Source: JBBDSU01 sp040904825 (GTDB lineage: Bacteria > Actinomycetota > Nitriliruptoria > Nitriliruptorales > Nitriliruptoraceae). Taken from it: 55,233 nucleotides of DNA. How positions within the stretch are numbered: position 1 is the first letter of the stretch; the number at the start of each line of letters is the position of its first letter. The stretch covers positions 1 through 55,233 of the forward strand of contig JBBDSU010000017.1 in NCBI GenBank assembly GCA_040904825.1, given 5' to 3'. Under the pieces are notes generated by a model. It did no database searches, had not been told where the DNA came from, and saw only the letters and a program-made list of their open reading frames with translations. Positions 45,683-55,116 of this stretch are shown here, one piece after another. A program made the position numbers and the translations under genes.

Positions 45683-46006
45683 TCATGCGGCCGGAGCGTG
45701 TCCGACGAGCACGATGACCACCGTGAGGATGTACAGCACGAGCGCGAAGGCCAATCCGGTGTACATCAACATCGTGTACAGCCGGGTATCGAACTTCAGG
45801 TGCATGAACCATCCTGCGACCATCACAAACTTGATCGTCATCAGGATCACCAGCAGGGGGATGGCAACCCGGCCGAACTCGAAGAAGTACGTCGACACCT
45901 CCAGCGCCGTCAACACCGCAAGGATCAGCGCAATGTTGACGTAGTCCCGCGGCGTGGGATGCGCGCGAGCGTGGGATGCTTCAGCCTCGGTGTCGGTGGT
46001 GCTCAT
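45683..46006 (-). CDS. prokaryotic cytochrome c oxidase subunit IV-like protein
   Basis: 107 residues, three helices; VLTALEVSTYFFEFG, LLVILMTIKFVMVAGWFMHLKFD and TGLAFALVLYILTVVIVL match the small COX4_pro/CyoD-type subunit that stabilises the oxidase. ATG 46006 follows GGAG at 8 nt. Downstream of ctaE in the oxidase operon. Confidence 0.9.
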   Translation of the reverse strand: MSTTDTEAEASHARAHPTPRDYVNIALILAVLTALEVSTYFFEFGRVAIPLLVILMTIKFVMVAGWFMHLKFDTRLYTMLMYTGLAFALVLYILTVVIVLVGHAPAA

Positions 46007-46055
46007 CGCTTCGACTCCTGCCTGCGGTGTGGATCGTGAGGTGGCTAGTGGTGCA

Positions 46056-46646
46056 TCAGCCCACCGCGACCTCGGGAATCAGGTAGACGACGGTGAAGAT
46101 GATGACCCAGATGATGTCGACGAAGTGCCAGTACAGCCCGATCATCTCGGTCTTGACTTGATGGCCTGGCTTTACCTTGCCGGTGAGGCTGAACACATAC
46201 AGGCTCAACAGCAGCAGAATGCCGACGAACACATGCAATCCGTGGAATCCGGTCAGCACGAAGAACGAGCTGGCGAAGGGGGACTGCGTCAGGACGAGCC
46301 CTTCGCGCACGAACACGGTGAACTCGAACACCTGACCACCGAGGAACACCGCACCTTGACCCGCGGTTGCCAGCAACCACAGCCGCATGGCGCGCATGTC
46401 TCCACGGCTGTGCGCGCTGTGAGCGAGCACCATCGTCAGCGAGCTCATCAGCAGCACGAAGGAACTGATGGAGGTGAACGGGATATCGAAGATCTCGACG
46501 CCCGGGCCCCCGGCCGTTGTCTGCAGGTACAGCAGATACGCCGCGATGAACGCGCCGAAGAAAAGGAACTCTGACCCGAGAAAGGTCCAGATCCCGACCT
46601 TGCGGTGATCCAGTCCCAGCGTGGTGTCGTGCACTCCTGCCGCCAC
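46056..46646 (-). CDS. ctaE: cytochrome c oxidase subunit III
   Basis: 196 residues, five helices, the shorter version typical when subunit I carries extra helices. FLGSEFLFFGAFIAAYLLY, SPFASSFFVLTGFHGLHVFVGILLL and YWHFVDIIWVIIFTVVYL are diagnostic. The start at GTG 46646 is preferred because AAAGGCGG precedes it and the usual N-terminus (HDTTLGLDHRKVGIW) follows. Confidence 0.95.
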   Translation of the reverse strand: MAAGVHDTTLGLDHRKVGIWTFLGSEFLFFGAFIAAYLLYLQTTAGGPGVEIFDIPFTSISSFVLLMSSLTMVLAHSAHSRGDMRAMRLWLLATAGQGAVFLGGQVFEFTVFVREGLVLTQSPFASSFFVLTGFHGLHVFVGILLLLSLYVFSLTGKVKPGHQVKTEMIGLYWHFVDIIWVIIFTVVYLIPEVAVG

Positions 46647-46733
46647 GTGGCCGCCTTTCTGGTCCGTCAGTGCCGACGATGTCGTCAGCACTTTGTTCGT
46701 CGTCTGTCAGGTAGTTGCCGTCAATGCCTGCGC

Positions 46734-48644
46734 CTAGTGCGTGCCCGCACCAACCTTTTCGGTGTCGTGTGCTACCTCGGGATCGTCGTCATCACCCTCG
46801 GCCAACGGTTCGTTGATCCAGGCAAACAGTCCCACGATGAGCCACACCACGCCAATGGCGATGAACGCCGGATTGACAAATACCAACCCGTAGCCGACTG
46901 GAAAGAATCCGAGGCACGCGATGAACGGCCACAACGACATGTCGGGCATATGGATGTGCTCGTCGGGCTCACCGTCAGTCGCGATCTCATCGAGTCGCAC
47001 AGGCAGGCCGTCGTCATCTTCTGCGTACTTGCGGTGCCAGAACTCGTCCCGGTTGCTGATCGTCGGGATGGTGTCAAAGTTGTGATGCTTCGGCGGCGAC
47101 GCGGTGATCCACTCGACGGTTCGAGCGTCCCATGGGTCGTCACCGGCGGGTTCGCCGTTGCGGATCGATTTCAGCAAGTTGACCAAGAAGACCGTCGCCG
47201 AAACCGTCAGCACCGCCACGCCGATGGTGCTCAACAGGTTGTACCACTCGACGGTCGTGCCGAGCTCACCGGGCAGCACCGCGGTACGCCGCGGCTGGCC
47301 CAAGAGCCCTGACATGTGCATCGGGCCGAACGTGAGGTTGAACCCGAGCAGCCACGTCCAAAAATGGATCTTGCCGAGCTTTTCGCTCAGCATCTTGCCG
47401 GTGACCTTCGGGAACCAGAAGTACAGGCCGGCGATCAGGCCGAACAGCGCGCCACCGAACAGCACGTAGTGGAAGTGGGCGACGATGTAGTAGGTGTCGT
47501 GCTGCTGAGCGTTGTGCGGAACGACCGCGTGGGTGACACCCGACAACCCGCCGATGGTGAACATCGACACAAAGCCGACCGAGAACAGCATCGGAGTGGT
47601 GAACCTGATCCGTCCACCCCACATCGTGAAGACCCAGTTGAAGATCTTGATGCCGGTCGGCACGGCGATGAACATCGTCGACAGCGCGAAGGCTGAACGT
47701 GCGACCGGCCCGATCGAGGTGGTGAACATGTGGTGGGCCCACACGCCGAAGCCGATGAACCCGATAGCTGCACCCGCGAACACAACGGCGGCATAGCCGA
47801 ACAGCGGCTTGCGCGACCCGACCGGCAGGATCTCGGAGACGATCCCCATGGCGGGCAGGATCATGATGTAGACCTCGGGATGCCCGAACAGCCAGAACAG
47901 GTGCTGGTAGAGCAGCGGGTCTCCGCCGGTGGCTGGCTGGAAGAACTGGGCCCCGAAGAGGGTGTCGAACTGGAGCATGAACAGTGCGACCGCGATGATG
48001 GGGATCGCAAACAGCAGCAGGAAGTTGGTCACCAGCGACATCCAGATGAAGACCGGCATGCGCATGAAGGTCATGCCCGGCGCCCGCATGTTGAGGATGG
48101 TGACAATGAAGTTGACCGCTGCGGCCAGCGAGCTGACACCAAGGATCTGCAGACCGACGGCGTAGTACGCCATGTTCATGCCAGGGTCGGTCGACAGTGG
48201 GGCGTAGCCCACCCAGGAGCCGTCCGGTGCGCCGCCGAGGAAGAACGACGAGTACAGGAAGATCCCACCGAACAGGTAGATCCAGTAGCTGAACGCGTTC
48301 AACCGCGGGAAGGCGACGTCACGCGCGCCGATCATGAGCGGAATCAGGTAGTTGAAGAAGGCGGCCGACAGTGGCATCACCACCAGGAACACCATGGTGA
48401 TGCCGTGCATGGTGAAGATCTGGTTGTAGATGCCTTCAGAAATAACCGACTGCTCAGCTTGCGCCAACTGCAGGCGGATCAACCACGATTCGAACCCACC
48501 GAGCGCGAAGAACGTCATCGTGGTCCAGAAGTACAGGATCCCGATGCGCTTGTGGTCGGTCGTGGCGAGCCAACTCAGAAGTCCGGATTCCGACGACGGG
48601 CGCAATCGTGGCCCTGCCGTGGTGTCCGTCGTCTTGCTGGTCAT
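46734..48644 (-). CDS. ctaD: cytochrome c oxidase subunit I, with C-terminal extension
   Basis: Catalytic subunit with low-spin heme, heme a3 and CuB. 636 residues. CuB ligands: GHPEVYI (His linked to Tyr) and WAHHMF; heme ligands in VAHFHYVLF. MIGARDVAFPRLNAFSYW has the D-channel Asp and TGIKIFNW the K-channel Lys, so it is an A1-type oxidase. The last 100 residues add two more helices (SLWPFIACLGFFPVG, FIAIGVVWLIVGLFAW), as in Bacillus CtaD. ATG 48644 after GGAGGAG. Confidence 0.97.
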   Translation of the reverse strand: MTSKTTDTTAGPRLRPSSESGLLSWLATTDHKRIGILYFWTTMTFFALGGFESWLIRLQLAQAEQSVISEGIYNQIFTMHGITMVFLVVMPLSAAFFNYLIPLMIGARDVAFPRLNAFSYWIYLFGGIFLYSSFFLGGAPDGSWVGYAPLSTDPGMNMAYYAVGLQILGVSSLAAAVNFIVTILNMRAPGMTFMRMPVFIWMSLVTNFLLLFAIPIIAVALFMLQFDTLFGAQFFQPATGGDPLLYQHLFWLFGHPEVYIMILPAMGIVSEILPVGSRKPLFGYAAVVFAGAAIGFIGFGVWAHHMFTTSIGPVARSAFALSTMFIAVPTGIKIFNWVFTMWGGRIRFTTPMLFSVGFVSMFTIGGLSGVTHAVVPHNAQQHDTYYIVAHFHYVLFGGALFGLIAGLYFWFPKVTGKMLSEKLGKIHFWTWLLGFNLTFGPMHMSGLLGQPRRTAVLPGELGTTVEWYNLLSTIGVAVLTVSATVFLVNLLKSIRNGEPAGDDPWDARTVEWITASPPKHHNFDTIPTISNRDEFWHRKYAEDDDGLPVRLDEIATDGEPDEHIHMPDMSLWPFIACLGFFPVGYGLVFVNPAFIAIGVVWLIVGLFAWINEPLAEGDDDDPEVAHDTEKVGAGTH

Positions 48645-48711
48645 TGGTGTCGTCTCCTCCGCCTTGCTCAGCCTGGGTGCCGGTCAGTGCAGTCGCCCGC
48701 ACCGGGCGCGG

Positions 48712-49806
48712 TCACCTCAGCGTCAGCAGGTACGCGACCAACGCGTCAATCTCGTCGTTGGTGAGGTTCAGGTTCGGCATGCCGATCCCGTTGACCTCGT
48801 AGCTCATGGCCTTCATCGCCTCGGGATCGCGCAGCCACTCCCGGAGGTTTTCTTCCGTCAAGTCATGGATCGCACCGGCGAACTCGGTCCGGCTGAACAA
48901 GTGCGTCAGGTCAGGACCAGTGCTGGGCCCACGCGATCCGCCATTCCAGACCTGGTGGCACGACGCGCACGCTTGTCGGTCACCGAGGTCACCGAACAAC
49001 TCACGCCCGCGCGCAGCCAGCGACCCTTCTTCGGGTTCGGCCGCCGGGGTCGTCTGAGATTCGAGCCACGCCGCATAGTCGGCATCCGACTTGGCGATGA
49101 CGCGGATACGCATGTTCGCATGCGACAGGCCGCAATACTCGGCACACATCCCGAGGAACCGGCCCGGCTCATCGGCCTGGATGTTGAGGTGAGTCGTACG
49201 ACCCGGCTCAAGGTCCTGCTTGCCAGCCAGTTGCGGCACCCAGAACGAGTGGATGACCGCCTGGCTCGTCTGCCGCGCCGGGTCAGTCGCGGTCATCTGG
49301 AGCCGCACCGGCACACCTGCCGGGATGACGAGCTCGTTGGCGGTATAGATGTCCTGATCCGGGTAGTAGTACTCGAACCACCAACGGTGACCGATGACTT
49401 CGACCGTCAAGAATTCCTCGGCCGGCTCTCCCGCCATTTCGAAGATGCCTCTGACTGTCGGCACAGCGATGACTGCCAGGATCAGCGCGGGAATGATGGT
49501 CCACAGGATCTCAAGCTTGGTGTTGCCGTGGACCTGCTTGGGGAACTCGTCGTCACCTTTGGCGCGGTACCGCCACGAGGTGTAGACGATGAGCCCCTGC
49601 ACGAGGATGAACACGGCCAGCGCGATGATCGCCACCGGGATGATGAGATCGTGGGGCGCCTGGGCGAAGGGACCTGCCGGACGCAGTGCGCTCTGGCCAG
49701 CATCCGATCCACACCCGGCCAGGACCATCGCACCCGCGCCGAGCAGCGCAACGCGTGGCATCCGAGAGCGAAGCGTGCGACCGCGCAGAATGAACCTGTC
49801 GCGCAC
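48712..49806 (-). CDS. ctaC: cytochrome c oxidase subunit II fused to cytochrome c (caa3 type)
   Basis: Accepts electrons at CuA and, through its own heme, from quinol-linked donors. 364 residues: lipoprotein signal ending VLAGCG, two helices, CuA site HSFWVP and CAEYCGLSHANM, then a C-terminal cytochrome c with CASCH heme motif and Met in GIGMPNL. GTG 49806 has CAGGAG upstream. First of the oxidase genes. The 149 bp between it and the ABC permease (49843-49991) shows no gene. Confidence 0.96.
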   Translation of the reverse strand: MRDRFILRGRTLRSRMPRVALLGAGAMVLAGCGSDAGQSALRPAGPFAQAPHDLIIPVAIIALAVFILVQGLIVYTSWRYRAKGDDEFPKQVHGNTKLEILWTIIPALILAVIAVPTVRGIFEMAGEPAEEFLTVEVIGHRWWFEYYYPDQDIYTANELVIPAGVPVRLQMTATDPARQTSQAVIHSFWVPQLAGKQDLEPGRTTHLNIQADEPGRFLGMCAEYCGLSHANMRIRVIAKSDADYAAWLESQTTPAAEPEEGSLAARGRELFGDLGDRQACASCHQVWNGGSRGPSTGPDLTHLFSRTEFAGAIHDLTEENLREWLRDPEAMKAMSYEVNGIGMPNLNLTNDEIDALVAYLLTLR

Positions 49807-49991
49807 CGTGACGTCTCCTGTCGCTGGTTCGTGCCCCACCACCGGAGCTTCTATGCGGGTCGCCTCGGCGACCGTTTCCGCCGCTGCGATGACTCACCGA
49901 CGGCGGCGAAGTCGACGGGCCAGGTCACCACAGCCCACCTTGGCGCAGGGAGCGTAGCCGTTCGCTGACCTCGGCATCCAAACGGACGGTC

Positions 49992-50741
49992 CTACGGTTC
50001 CCAGCGAAACCATCGGTGACCTGCGGCCAGCGCCACCATCGACCACACCACCAGTACCCCGGCAGGTGCCACGACGGGATCCCCTTCGATCAGAATCGAA
50101 CGCAACAACTCACCCAGCGCACCGAGTGGAAGCAGCAGCCCCACTGCGGCCAGCGCGTCGGGAAGCGCCTCTGCGGCGAACGCCACGCCGCTGATGACCA
50201 TGAGGATCAAGAACAGCGCATTGCTGGCTGCAAGCGTCGCCTCAGCCCTGAGCGTGCCTGCCATCAACAGGCCGATGCTGGTGCAGGCAACCGCGCCGAG
50301 CGCGATGGCCGCCATCAGCGCGACCAACGTCACCATCACTGGCCCCGCTGACGGCACCGGCGGCCGCCACCCGAGCGCCACGGTGGCAACCCCGATCACC
50401 AGCAGGGTCTGGACAGCGACGAGACACAGGACCGCGACCGCCTTGGCAACGAGGAACCCCGTGGTCGTCAGTGGGGTGGCGCCCAGCCGCTTGAGCACGC
50501 CGTACTTGCGCTCGAACCCAGTCTGGATCGCGACAGCGACAAGTCCCGTGGCAGCAATCGAGATCGCGAGCACCCCGGGCACAAGAAAGTCGACGGCGCC
50601 ATGGTCACCGGTGGGCAGGACATCCACCGATGAGAAGAAGACCAGGATGCCCAGCGGGATGCCGAACGTGATGACGAGGCTTTCGGCCGCACGCACGAGC
50701 AGGCGCAGTTCCATGGTGGCTTGCGCGATGATCGCTTTCAT
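49992..50741 (-). CDS. ABC-2 type transporter permease
   Basis: 249 residues, six helices: LVITFGIPLGILVFFSSV, DFLVPGVLAISIAATGLVAVAI, then FERKYGVLKRLGATPLTTTGF (cytosolic loop typical of ABC-2), with the last helix LVVWSMVALAAGHRW. Exports an unknown substrate with the ATPase upstream. ATG 50741 overlaps the ATPase stop (ATGA). ABC genes of this kind also sit by ctaA/ctaB in mycobacteria. Confidence 0.88.
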   Translation of the reverse strand: MKAIIAQATMELRLLVRAAESLVITFGIPLGILVFFSSVDVLPTGDHGAVDFLVPGVLAISIAATGLVAVAIQTGFERKYGVLKRLGATPLTTTGFLVAKAVAVLCLVAVQTLLVIGVATVALGWRPPVPSAGPVMVTLVALMAAIALGAVACTSIGLLMAGTLRAEATLAASNALFLILMVISGVAFAAEALPDALAAVGLLLPLGALGELLRSILIEGDPVVAPAGVLVVWSMVALAAGHRWFRWEP

Positions 50742-51700
50742 CGGGCATCCGCTTGCTCGGGCGACGGCGCCGTCAACCTCAAAAAGACATCTTCGAGCGA
50801 GTGCTTTCCGGCCCTGAGCTCACCCAGCCGTGCATTGTTGTCTTCAAGCCACTGCGCCAGCCGTGCCACCATCGACGGCTCATTGGCTCCTGCCACGATG
50901 TACCGGCCGGGACGCGCCTCTGTGACCACGACACCCAGCGCCGTGCCCAGCGAGGTGACGTCCAGGCCAGGATGACTGGTGAACTCGACCTCGGCGCGAT
51001 CACCATGCGTCAGTTCATCGGGAGTCCCCAGCGCCAGCAGCCGGCCGTGGTCCAAGATCGCGACTCTGTCGGCCAGCGCTTCGGCTTCGTCAAGCAGGTG
51101 GGTGGTGATCACGACGGTGACCCCGGCATCCTGCAATTCGCGGACATGCTCCCAGGTCTGCCGGCGCGCAGCCGGATCGAGTCCCGCTGTCGGCTCATCA
51201 AGAAACACGACCTCGGGCTGGCCGATCAAAGCCATCGCCAGTGACAGGCGCTGCTTTTCTCCGCCTGACAGGTCGCGATACCTGGTACGTCGAGCACCGT
51301 CGAGGCCGACCCGCTCCAGCAATCGGTCGGGATTCAGAGGGTTTGCGTAGAAGCTGGCAAACAACCGCAGCACTTCGCCAGGGCGCGCGAACGGATACAC
51401 GCCGCCTTCCTGCAACATGAGCCCGACGCGACGGCTCAGCTGTGCACTGTCCCGTCTCGGGTCCAATCCGAGCACAGTCACCGCACCAGCATCCGGCGTC
51501 AGGTAGCCCTCACAGATCTCGATGGTGGTGGTCTTGCCTGCTCCGTTGGGACCGAGCAGCGCGAACGTCTCACCGGCGTGGATCGTCAGGTCGACACCAT
51601 CGACGGCGGTGACCTTCCCGAATCGCTTCACGAGGCCCGTGATCTCGATGGCGGCAAGCGCCTTGGAACGCGATTTGCTGTGCACGGCACCTACGTTCAA
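50738..51700 (-). CDS. ABC-2 exporter ATP-binding protein
   Basis: About 320 residues: Walker A LLGPNGAGKTTT, Q-loop LMLQEGGVYPFARP, signature DLSGGEKQR, Walker B EVVFLDEPTAGLDP, H-loop TTHLLDEAEAL; a C-terminal domain of about 90 residues ends KHSLEDVFLRLTA, as in DrrA/NatA types. Start is TTG 51700 or GTG 51685; neither has a strong ribosome site. Forms an exporter with the next gene; possibly linked to oxidase assembly or heme, unproven. Confidence 0.9.
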   Translation of the reverse strand: MNVGAVHSKSRSKALAAIEITGLVKRFGKVTAVDGVDLTIHAGETFALLGPNGAGKTTTIEICEGYLTPDAGAVTVLGLDPRRDSAQLSRRVGLMLQEGGVYPFARPGEVLRLFASFYANPLNPDRLLERVGLDGARRTRYRDLSGGEKQRLSLAMALIGQPEVVFLDEPTAGLDPAARRQTWEHVRELQDAGVTVVITTHLLDEAEALADRVAILDHGRLLALGTPDELTHGDRAEVEFTSHPGLDVTSLGTALGVVVTEARPGRYIVAGANEPSMVARLAQWLEDNNARLGELRAGKHSLEDVFLRLTAPSPEQADAR

Positions 51701-51932
51701 GTCGATGGGACGCTGGCCCTCAGTGTGGCGAGGATAGCCGTGCGAGGCTCTGCCCCCTCGGGTCGGACGCTGCCTCCGTGGGCAGGTCGCTCACCTCGAT
51801 CGGCTCCCTGTCAGCGGCCCCGGGACGCCCGGGTGCGGTGAGTCGTTCAACCGACATGACCCTGGCTGAAACGGTGCTCCAGCAAGGCTCTGTGCGAGGT
51901 GAGGCTCAAGGGTCGGCCTGTACACTCGGGTT

Positions 51933-52015
51933 GCGGTCTTTGACCGCCGCGGCCCCGTGTGTCCCCCCGTCGCACGGGGCCGCATCTATCCTCGGGATCA
52001 ATTCCCGCGATCCCG
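51933..52015 (+). promoter_or_regulatory. structured 5' leader of prmA with three hairpins
   Basis: GCGGTC-TTT-GACCGC (51933-51947), a perfect 11-bp stem GCGGCCCCGTG / CACGGGGCCGC (51949-51983), then CGGGATC / GATCCCG (51993-52015). A possible -10 (TACACT) lies 10 bp before the first. The middle stem is followed by ATCTATC, not a T run, so it is a possible attenuator or stabilising leader. Confidence 0.6.
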
Positions 52016-52037
52016 AACCGCAAAGGTTGTCGCGGCG

Positions 52038-52976
52038 ATGCCAACCCCATCCAACTCCGACGCCGACGACACAGTCGACGGCACCGTGCACAAGGTCACG
52101 CTGCCCATCGTCGGAGCATCCACTGACATCGTCACTGCCCGGCTTTTCGGTGCGGGAGCGATCGGTGTCTGGGAGCAGCCCGACGAGCTCGTCGGGTGGT
52201 TTGCCGACCGGCCTGACAAGCTCGGAGCCGACCTTGACGTGATAGCCGAATGGACGGTCGAGGAAGATCGCGACTGGCAGGCCGAATGGAAGGCCACCAT
52301 CGGACCAATCGCCGCCGGCCGTTTCATCATCGTGCCGAGCTGGCTCGCCGATGACCACCAGCCCGACGAAGATGAGATCATGATCGTGCTCGACCCGGGG
52401 CGGGCGTTTGGCACCGGCCACCATGCAACAACGGCGATGTGTCTCGAACTGCTGGACGACATCGATCGTACGAGCAGCCTTCAGGGACAACAGGTTGCCG
52501 ACATCGGCTGTGGCAGTGGCATCCTGGGCATCGCAGCGGCAAAGCTCGGCGCCTCAGTCGTTGGGGTCGACACCGATCCAGCAGCGATAGCGGTAACCGA
52601 TGAGAATGCCGAGGTGAACGGCGTGAGCATCAGCACGACCGTTGGTAGCACCGAAGTCTTGGAAGGCCCTTACGACGTCGTGGTGGCGAACATCATCACC
52701 GACGCCATTGCCGAACTCGCCGCGGACCTGACGCGGATTGCGGGCGCGACGGCGAGCGCGCCTGGCGCCACTGTCGCGACTGACGGCGCCGACGCGAGGC
52801 TTGTCGTCAGCGGGATCAGTGTGAAACGCCGCACCGTCGCCATCGACCCACTCACCGACCTCGGATGGTCGATCGTCATCGAACGACATCGGGACGGATG
52901 GCTTGCCGCACTGCTCGAGCGATCCGCACCTACCCAACGCTCTAGCACGACGCCGTCCGACCCCTCGGCAGCGTGA
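52038..52976 (+). CDS. prmA: ribosomal protein L11 methyltransferase
   Basis: Trimethylates L11 in E. coli. 312 residues: N-terminal L11-binding part with DWQAEWKATIGP, then SAM fold with LDPGRAFGTGHHATT, VADIGCGSGILGIAAAKLGA, GVDTDPAA and VVANIITDAI (the N-I-I motif). The ATG at 52038 with AAAGG upstream is used. A long structured leader precedes it. Confidence 0.93.
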   Translation: MPTPSNSDADDTVDGTVHKVTLPIVGASTDIVTARLFGAGAIGVWEQPDELVGWFADRPDKLGADLDVIAEWTVEEDRDWQAEWKATIGPIAAGRFIIVPSWLADDHQPDEDEIMIVLDPGRAFGTGHHATTAMCLELLDDIDRTSSLQGQQVADIGCGSGILGIAAAKLGASVVGVDTDPAAIAVTDENAEVNGVSISTTVGSTEVLEGPYDVVVANIITDAIAELAADLTRIAGATASAPGATVATDGADARLVVSGISVKRRTVAIDPLTDLGWSIVIERHRDGWLAALLERSAPTQRSSTTPSDPSAA

Positions 52977-53830
52977 CGTTGCTCCCCTCACTCCCGCTTG
53001 TGCGACCTGCGCGTCCGTCACGTCGACGGCCCTTTCGCATGCACACTGTGTCCATGTCCACGCCCACGTCTACGCCGGCCCTGTCTACGCCGGTGCCATC
53101 CAGACGCCTGCCGCACAGTGCGGTTGTCGTGCTCCTCGTGGTCGTCGCCACAGTGACAGCAGGCTGCGTCGAGCCATCTCTCGTCGAAACAGATGAGGCG
53201 GTCGCGGCTGAATTGCCGGAGCTAGGCGAGGATCTGTCAGTCGACCCCGGTCCCGCGCGCGAACAGATCTCGGCACTTTCAGACCTGCTCAACCAGATCG
53301 ATGAGGTGCTGGCCACTGCGCAGGAGGCTGGCGACGCCGCCTCCGCCCGCGCTGCCGGCGCCGCCGCTCTTGATCTGATGGTCACACGCGACGACTCCAC
53401 CGAATCGGCGCTCTTGCCGCACGTGTCTGAGGATCGTGCAACGACGTCCGACAACCCCGCGGTGATGGTCACGGCACTCAGCGCTGCGGGCGAAACCGGC
53501 GGGTCCGTCGGCACAGATTTGCGGGCCATCGTGGCTGATTCCCTCGCCGGAGATCTGGGAGCATGGCAACGTGACGCAGCCGGGATGGTGGCGTGGGCCC
53601 GCGAGGTCGCCGACCCGAGGCTGCCGCTCGACACCCTGGAGGCGAACGTGCTTGAACTTCCTGGCGAGGGGCTGCGCGCGTTGACCTGGACATTGCTGTT
53701 GGTCGACGCAACCGACGTCGACCAAGCTCAGGCGTATGCCTTGCGAGCGCGGGCCCACGTTGGGCTCGTAAGTGGGGCGCTCGACTCCATCAACGTTTCG
53801 GGCACCGACCGTGCCCAGCCAGGGTCATGA
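52973..53830 (+). CDS. putative lipoprotein, unknown function
   Basis: Up to 285 residues. A signal-like stretch (SAVVVLLVVVATVTAGC) ends at a possible lipobox Cys. The mature part is Ala/Asp/Glu-rich and mostly helical, with no family I know. The start is uncertain: GTG 52973 overlaps the prmA stop (GTGA), but an ATG at 53038 or 53056 would give a more normal signal peptide. Stop overlaps the next gene (ATGA). It may belong to the same operon only by position. Confidence 0.65.
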   Translation: MTLLPSLPLVRPARPSRRRPFRMHTVSMSTPTSTPALSTPVPSRRLPHSAVVVLLVVVATVTAGCVEPSLVETDEAVAAELPELGEDLSVDPGPAREQISALSDLLNQIDEVLATAQEAGDAASARAAGAAALDLMVTRDDSTESALLPHVSEDRATTSDNPAVMVTALSAAGETGGSVGTDLRAIVADSLAGDLGAWQRDAAGMVAWAREVADPRLPLDTLEANVLELPGEGLRALTWTLLLVDATDVDQAQAYALRARAHVGLVSGALDSINVSGTDRAQPGS

Positions 53831-55116
53831 TGAACCGCCAGGTACCGCTCTCGCGCGAGCTCCAGGAAGTCGTCGTTGACGGTTTCACCCACGGCGGTGA
53901 AGGCGTTGCGCGCATCGAGGGCAAAGCTGTCTTCGTTGCAGGCACGCTGCCAGGCGAACGCGTCATGGTCAGAGTGATCGATGACCGCAAACGCTGGGCG
54001 CGAGCAGAACTCGTTGACGTGATCACCCCGTCCGAAGACCGGGTTGAGCCGCCGTGCCCTTACGTCGGGTCCTGTGGCGGATGCGATCTCCAACACGCTT
54101 CTCCGCGAGCTCAACGAGCGCTCAAGACCCGTGTTGTGATCGAACAACTCGAACGGCTCGGCGGCATCCAGCGTCCCCCGGTGGAACCTTGCCGGGCGGT
54201 TGGCCCTGACCTGGGGTACCGCAACCACGCGCAGTTCCACGCTGCCGACGACGGACGGCTGGGATTCCGGCGGGCAGGAAGTCACGACGTCGTGCCCATT
54301 GATCGATGTCTCGTACTTGCCGACGAGGTCCAGCACCTGCGCACCGAAGTCGGCGACTCAACGGGCGCATCGGCGGTCGCCATGCGAGCTCATTCGGCAC
54401 CTGACGGCGACCATGCGCATGACACCGACCAGACATCCGCAGCGGTCGTGGTGACACCCGGGGCTGGCGGACTTGACCTTCCCGAAGGCAAGTTCGACAT
54501 CTTGCTGGCGCAACCGGGCGGAAACACCGTGCCGTTGCGTGGCAGTGGCACGCTGAGCATCAGCGTGGCTGGCCTCGATCTCAGCTATCCCGCCGACGGG
54601 TTCTTCCAGGTCAATGCTTCCGGCGCCGAAGCCTTGGTCGCGGCCGTGCTGGAAGCGGTCGGTGACATCTCCGGTGCGCTCGTATGGGACCTGTACGCCG
54701 GCGTCGGCCTGCTGTCCATCCCTCTCGCGCAAGCTGGCGGTGAAGTGGTTGCCGTCGAGTCGCACGAATCAGCGGCACGTCATGCAGACCTCAACGTCGA
54801 TCGACATGGCGTCGACATCGAAGTGCTCGCCCTGCCGACAGAGAAGGTCACCTCAGGTTCATTGGGTTCAGAAGGACCGGATGATCCCGACGTGGTGGTA
54901 CTCGATCCTCCGCGCGCGGGAGCGGGTCCACAGGTCGTCAACGACCTTGTCCGCCTCTCGCCTGCAACGATCGTGTACGTGGCATGCGACGTTGCCGCCC
55001 TGGCACGCGACGCCCGGGTTCTCATTGAAGGGGGTTATCGGCTCATCTCAGCGGTCCCACTCGACCTGTTCCCGATGACCCATCACGTCGAGGTCGTGGC
55101 AACCTTCTCGCGGTAA
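53827..55116 (+). CDS. TrmA/RumA-family RNA (uracil-5-)methyltransferase
   Basis: 429 residues. N-terminal TRAM domain (VVDGFTHGGEGVARIEGKAVFV), Fe-S cysteines in CPYVGSCGGCDLQH, SAM-binding VWDLYAGVGLLSIPLA, and the catalytic Cys in YVACDVAALARD; VVLDPPRAGA is motif IV. It makes m5U in 23S rRNA (as RlmC/RlmD) or tRNA; which one cannot be told. ATG 53827 overlaps the lipoprotein stop. The last 117 bp of the window hold no gene that I would call. Confidence 0.93.
   Translation: MMNRQVPLSRELQEVVVDGFTHGGEGVARIEGKAVFVAGTLPGERVMVRVIDDRKRWARAELVDVITPSEDRVEPPCPYVGSCGGCDLQHASPRAQRALKTRVVIEQLERLGGIQRPPVEPCRAVGPDLGYRNHAQFHAADDGRLGFRRAGSHDVVPIDRCLVLADEVQHLRTEVGDSTGASAVAMRAHSAPDGDHAHDTDQTSAAVVVTPGAGGLDLPEGKFDILLAQPGGNTVPLRGSGTLSISVAGLDLSYPADGFFQVNASGAEALVAAVLEAVGDISGALVWDLYAGVGLLSIPLAQAGGEVVAVESHESAARHADLNVDRHGVDIEVLALPTEKVTSGSLGSEGPDDPDVVVLDPPRAGAGPQVVNDLVRLSPATIVYVACDVAALARDARVLIEGGYRLISAVPLDLFPMTHHVEVVATFSR

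Noticed and set aside
47730..49968. Long plus-strand frames opposite ctaD and ctaC
   Set aside because: Antisense of certain oxidase genes; composition is unlike real proteins.
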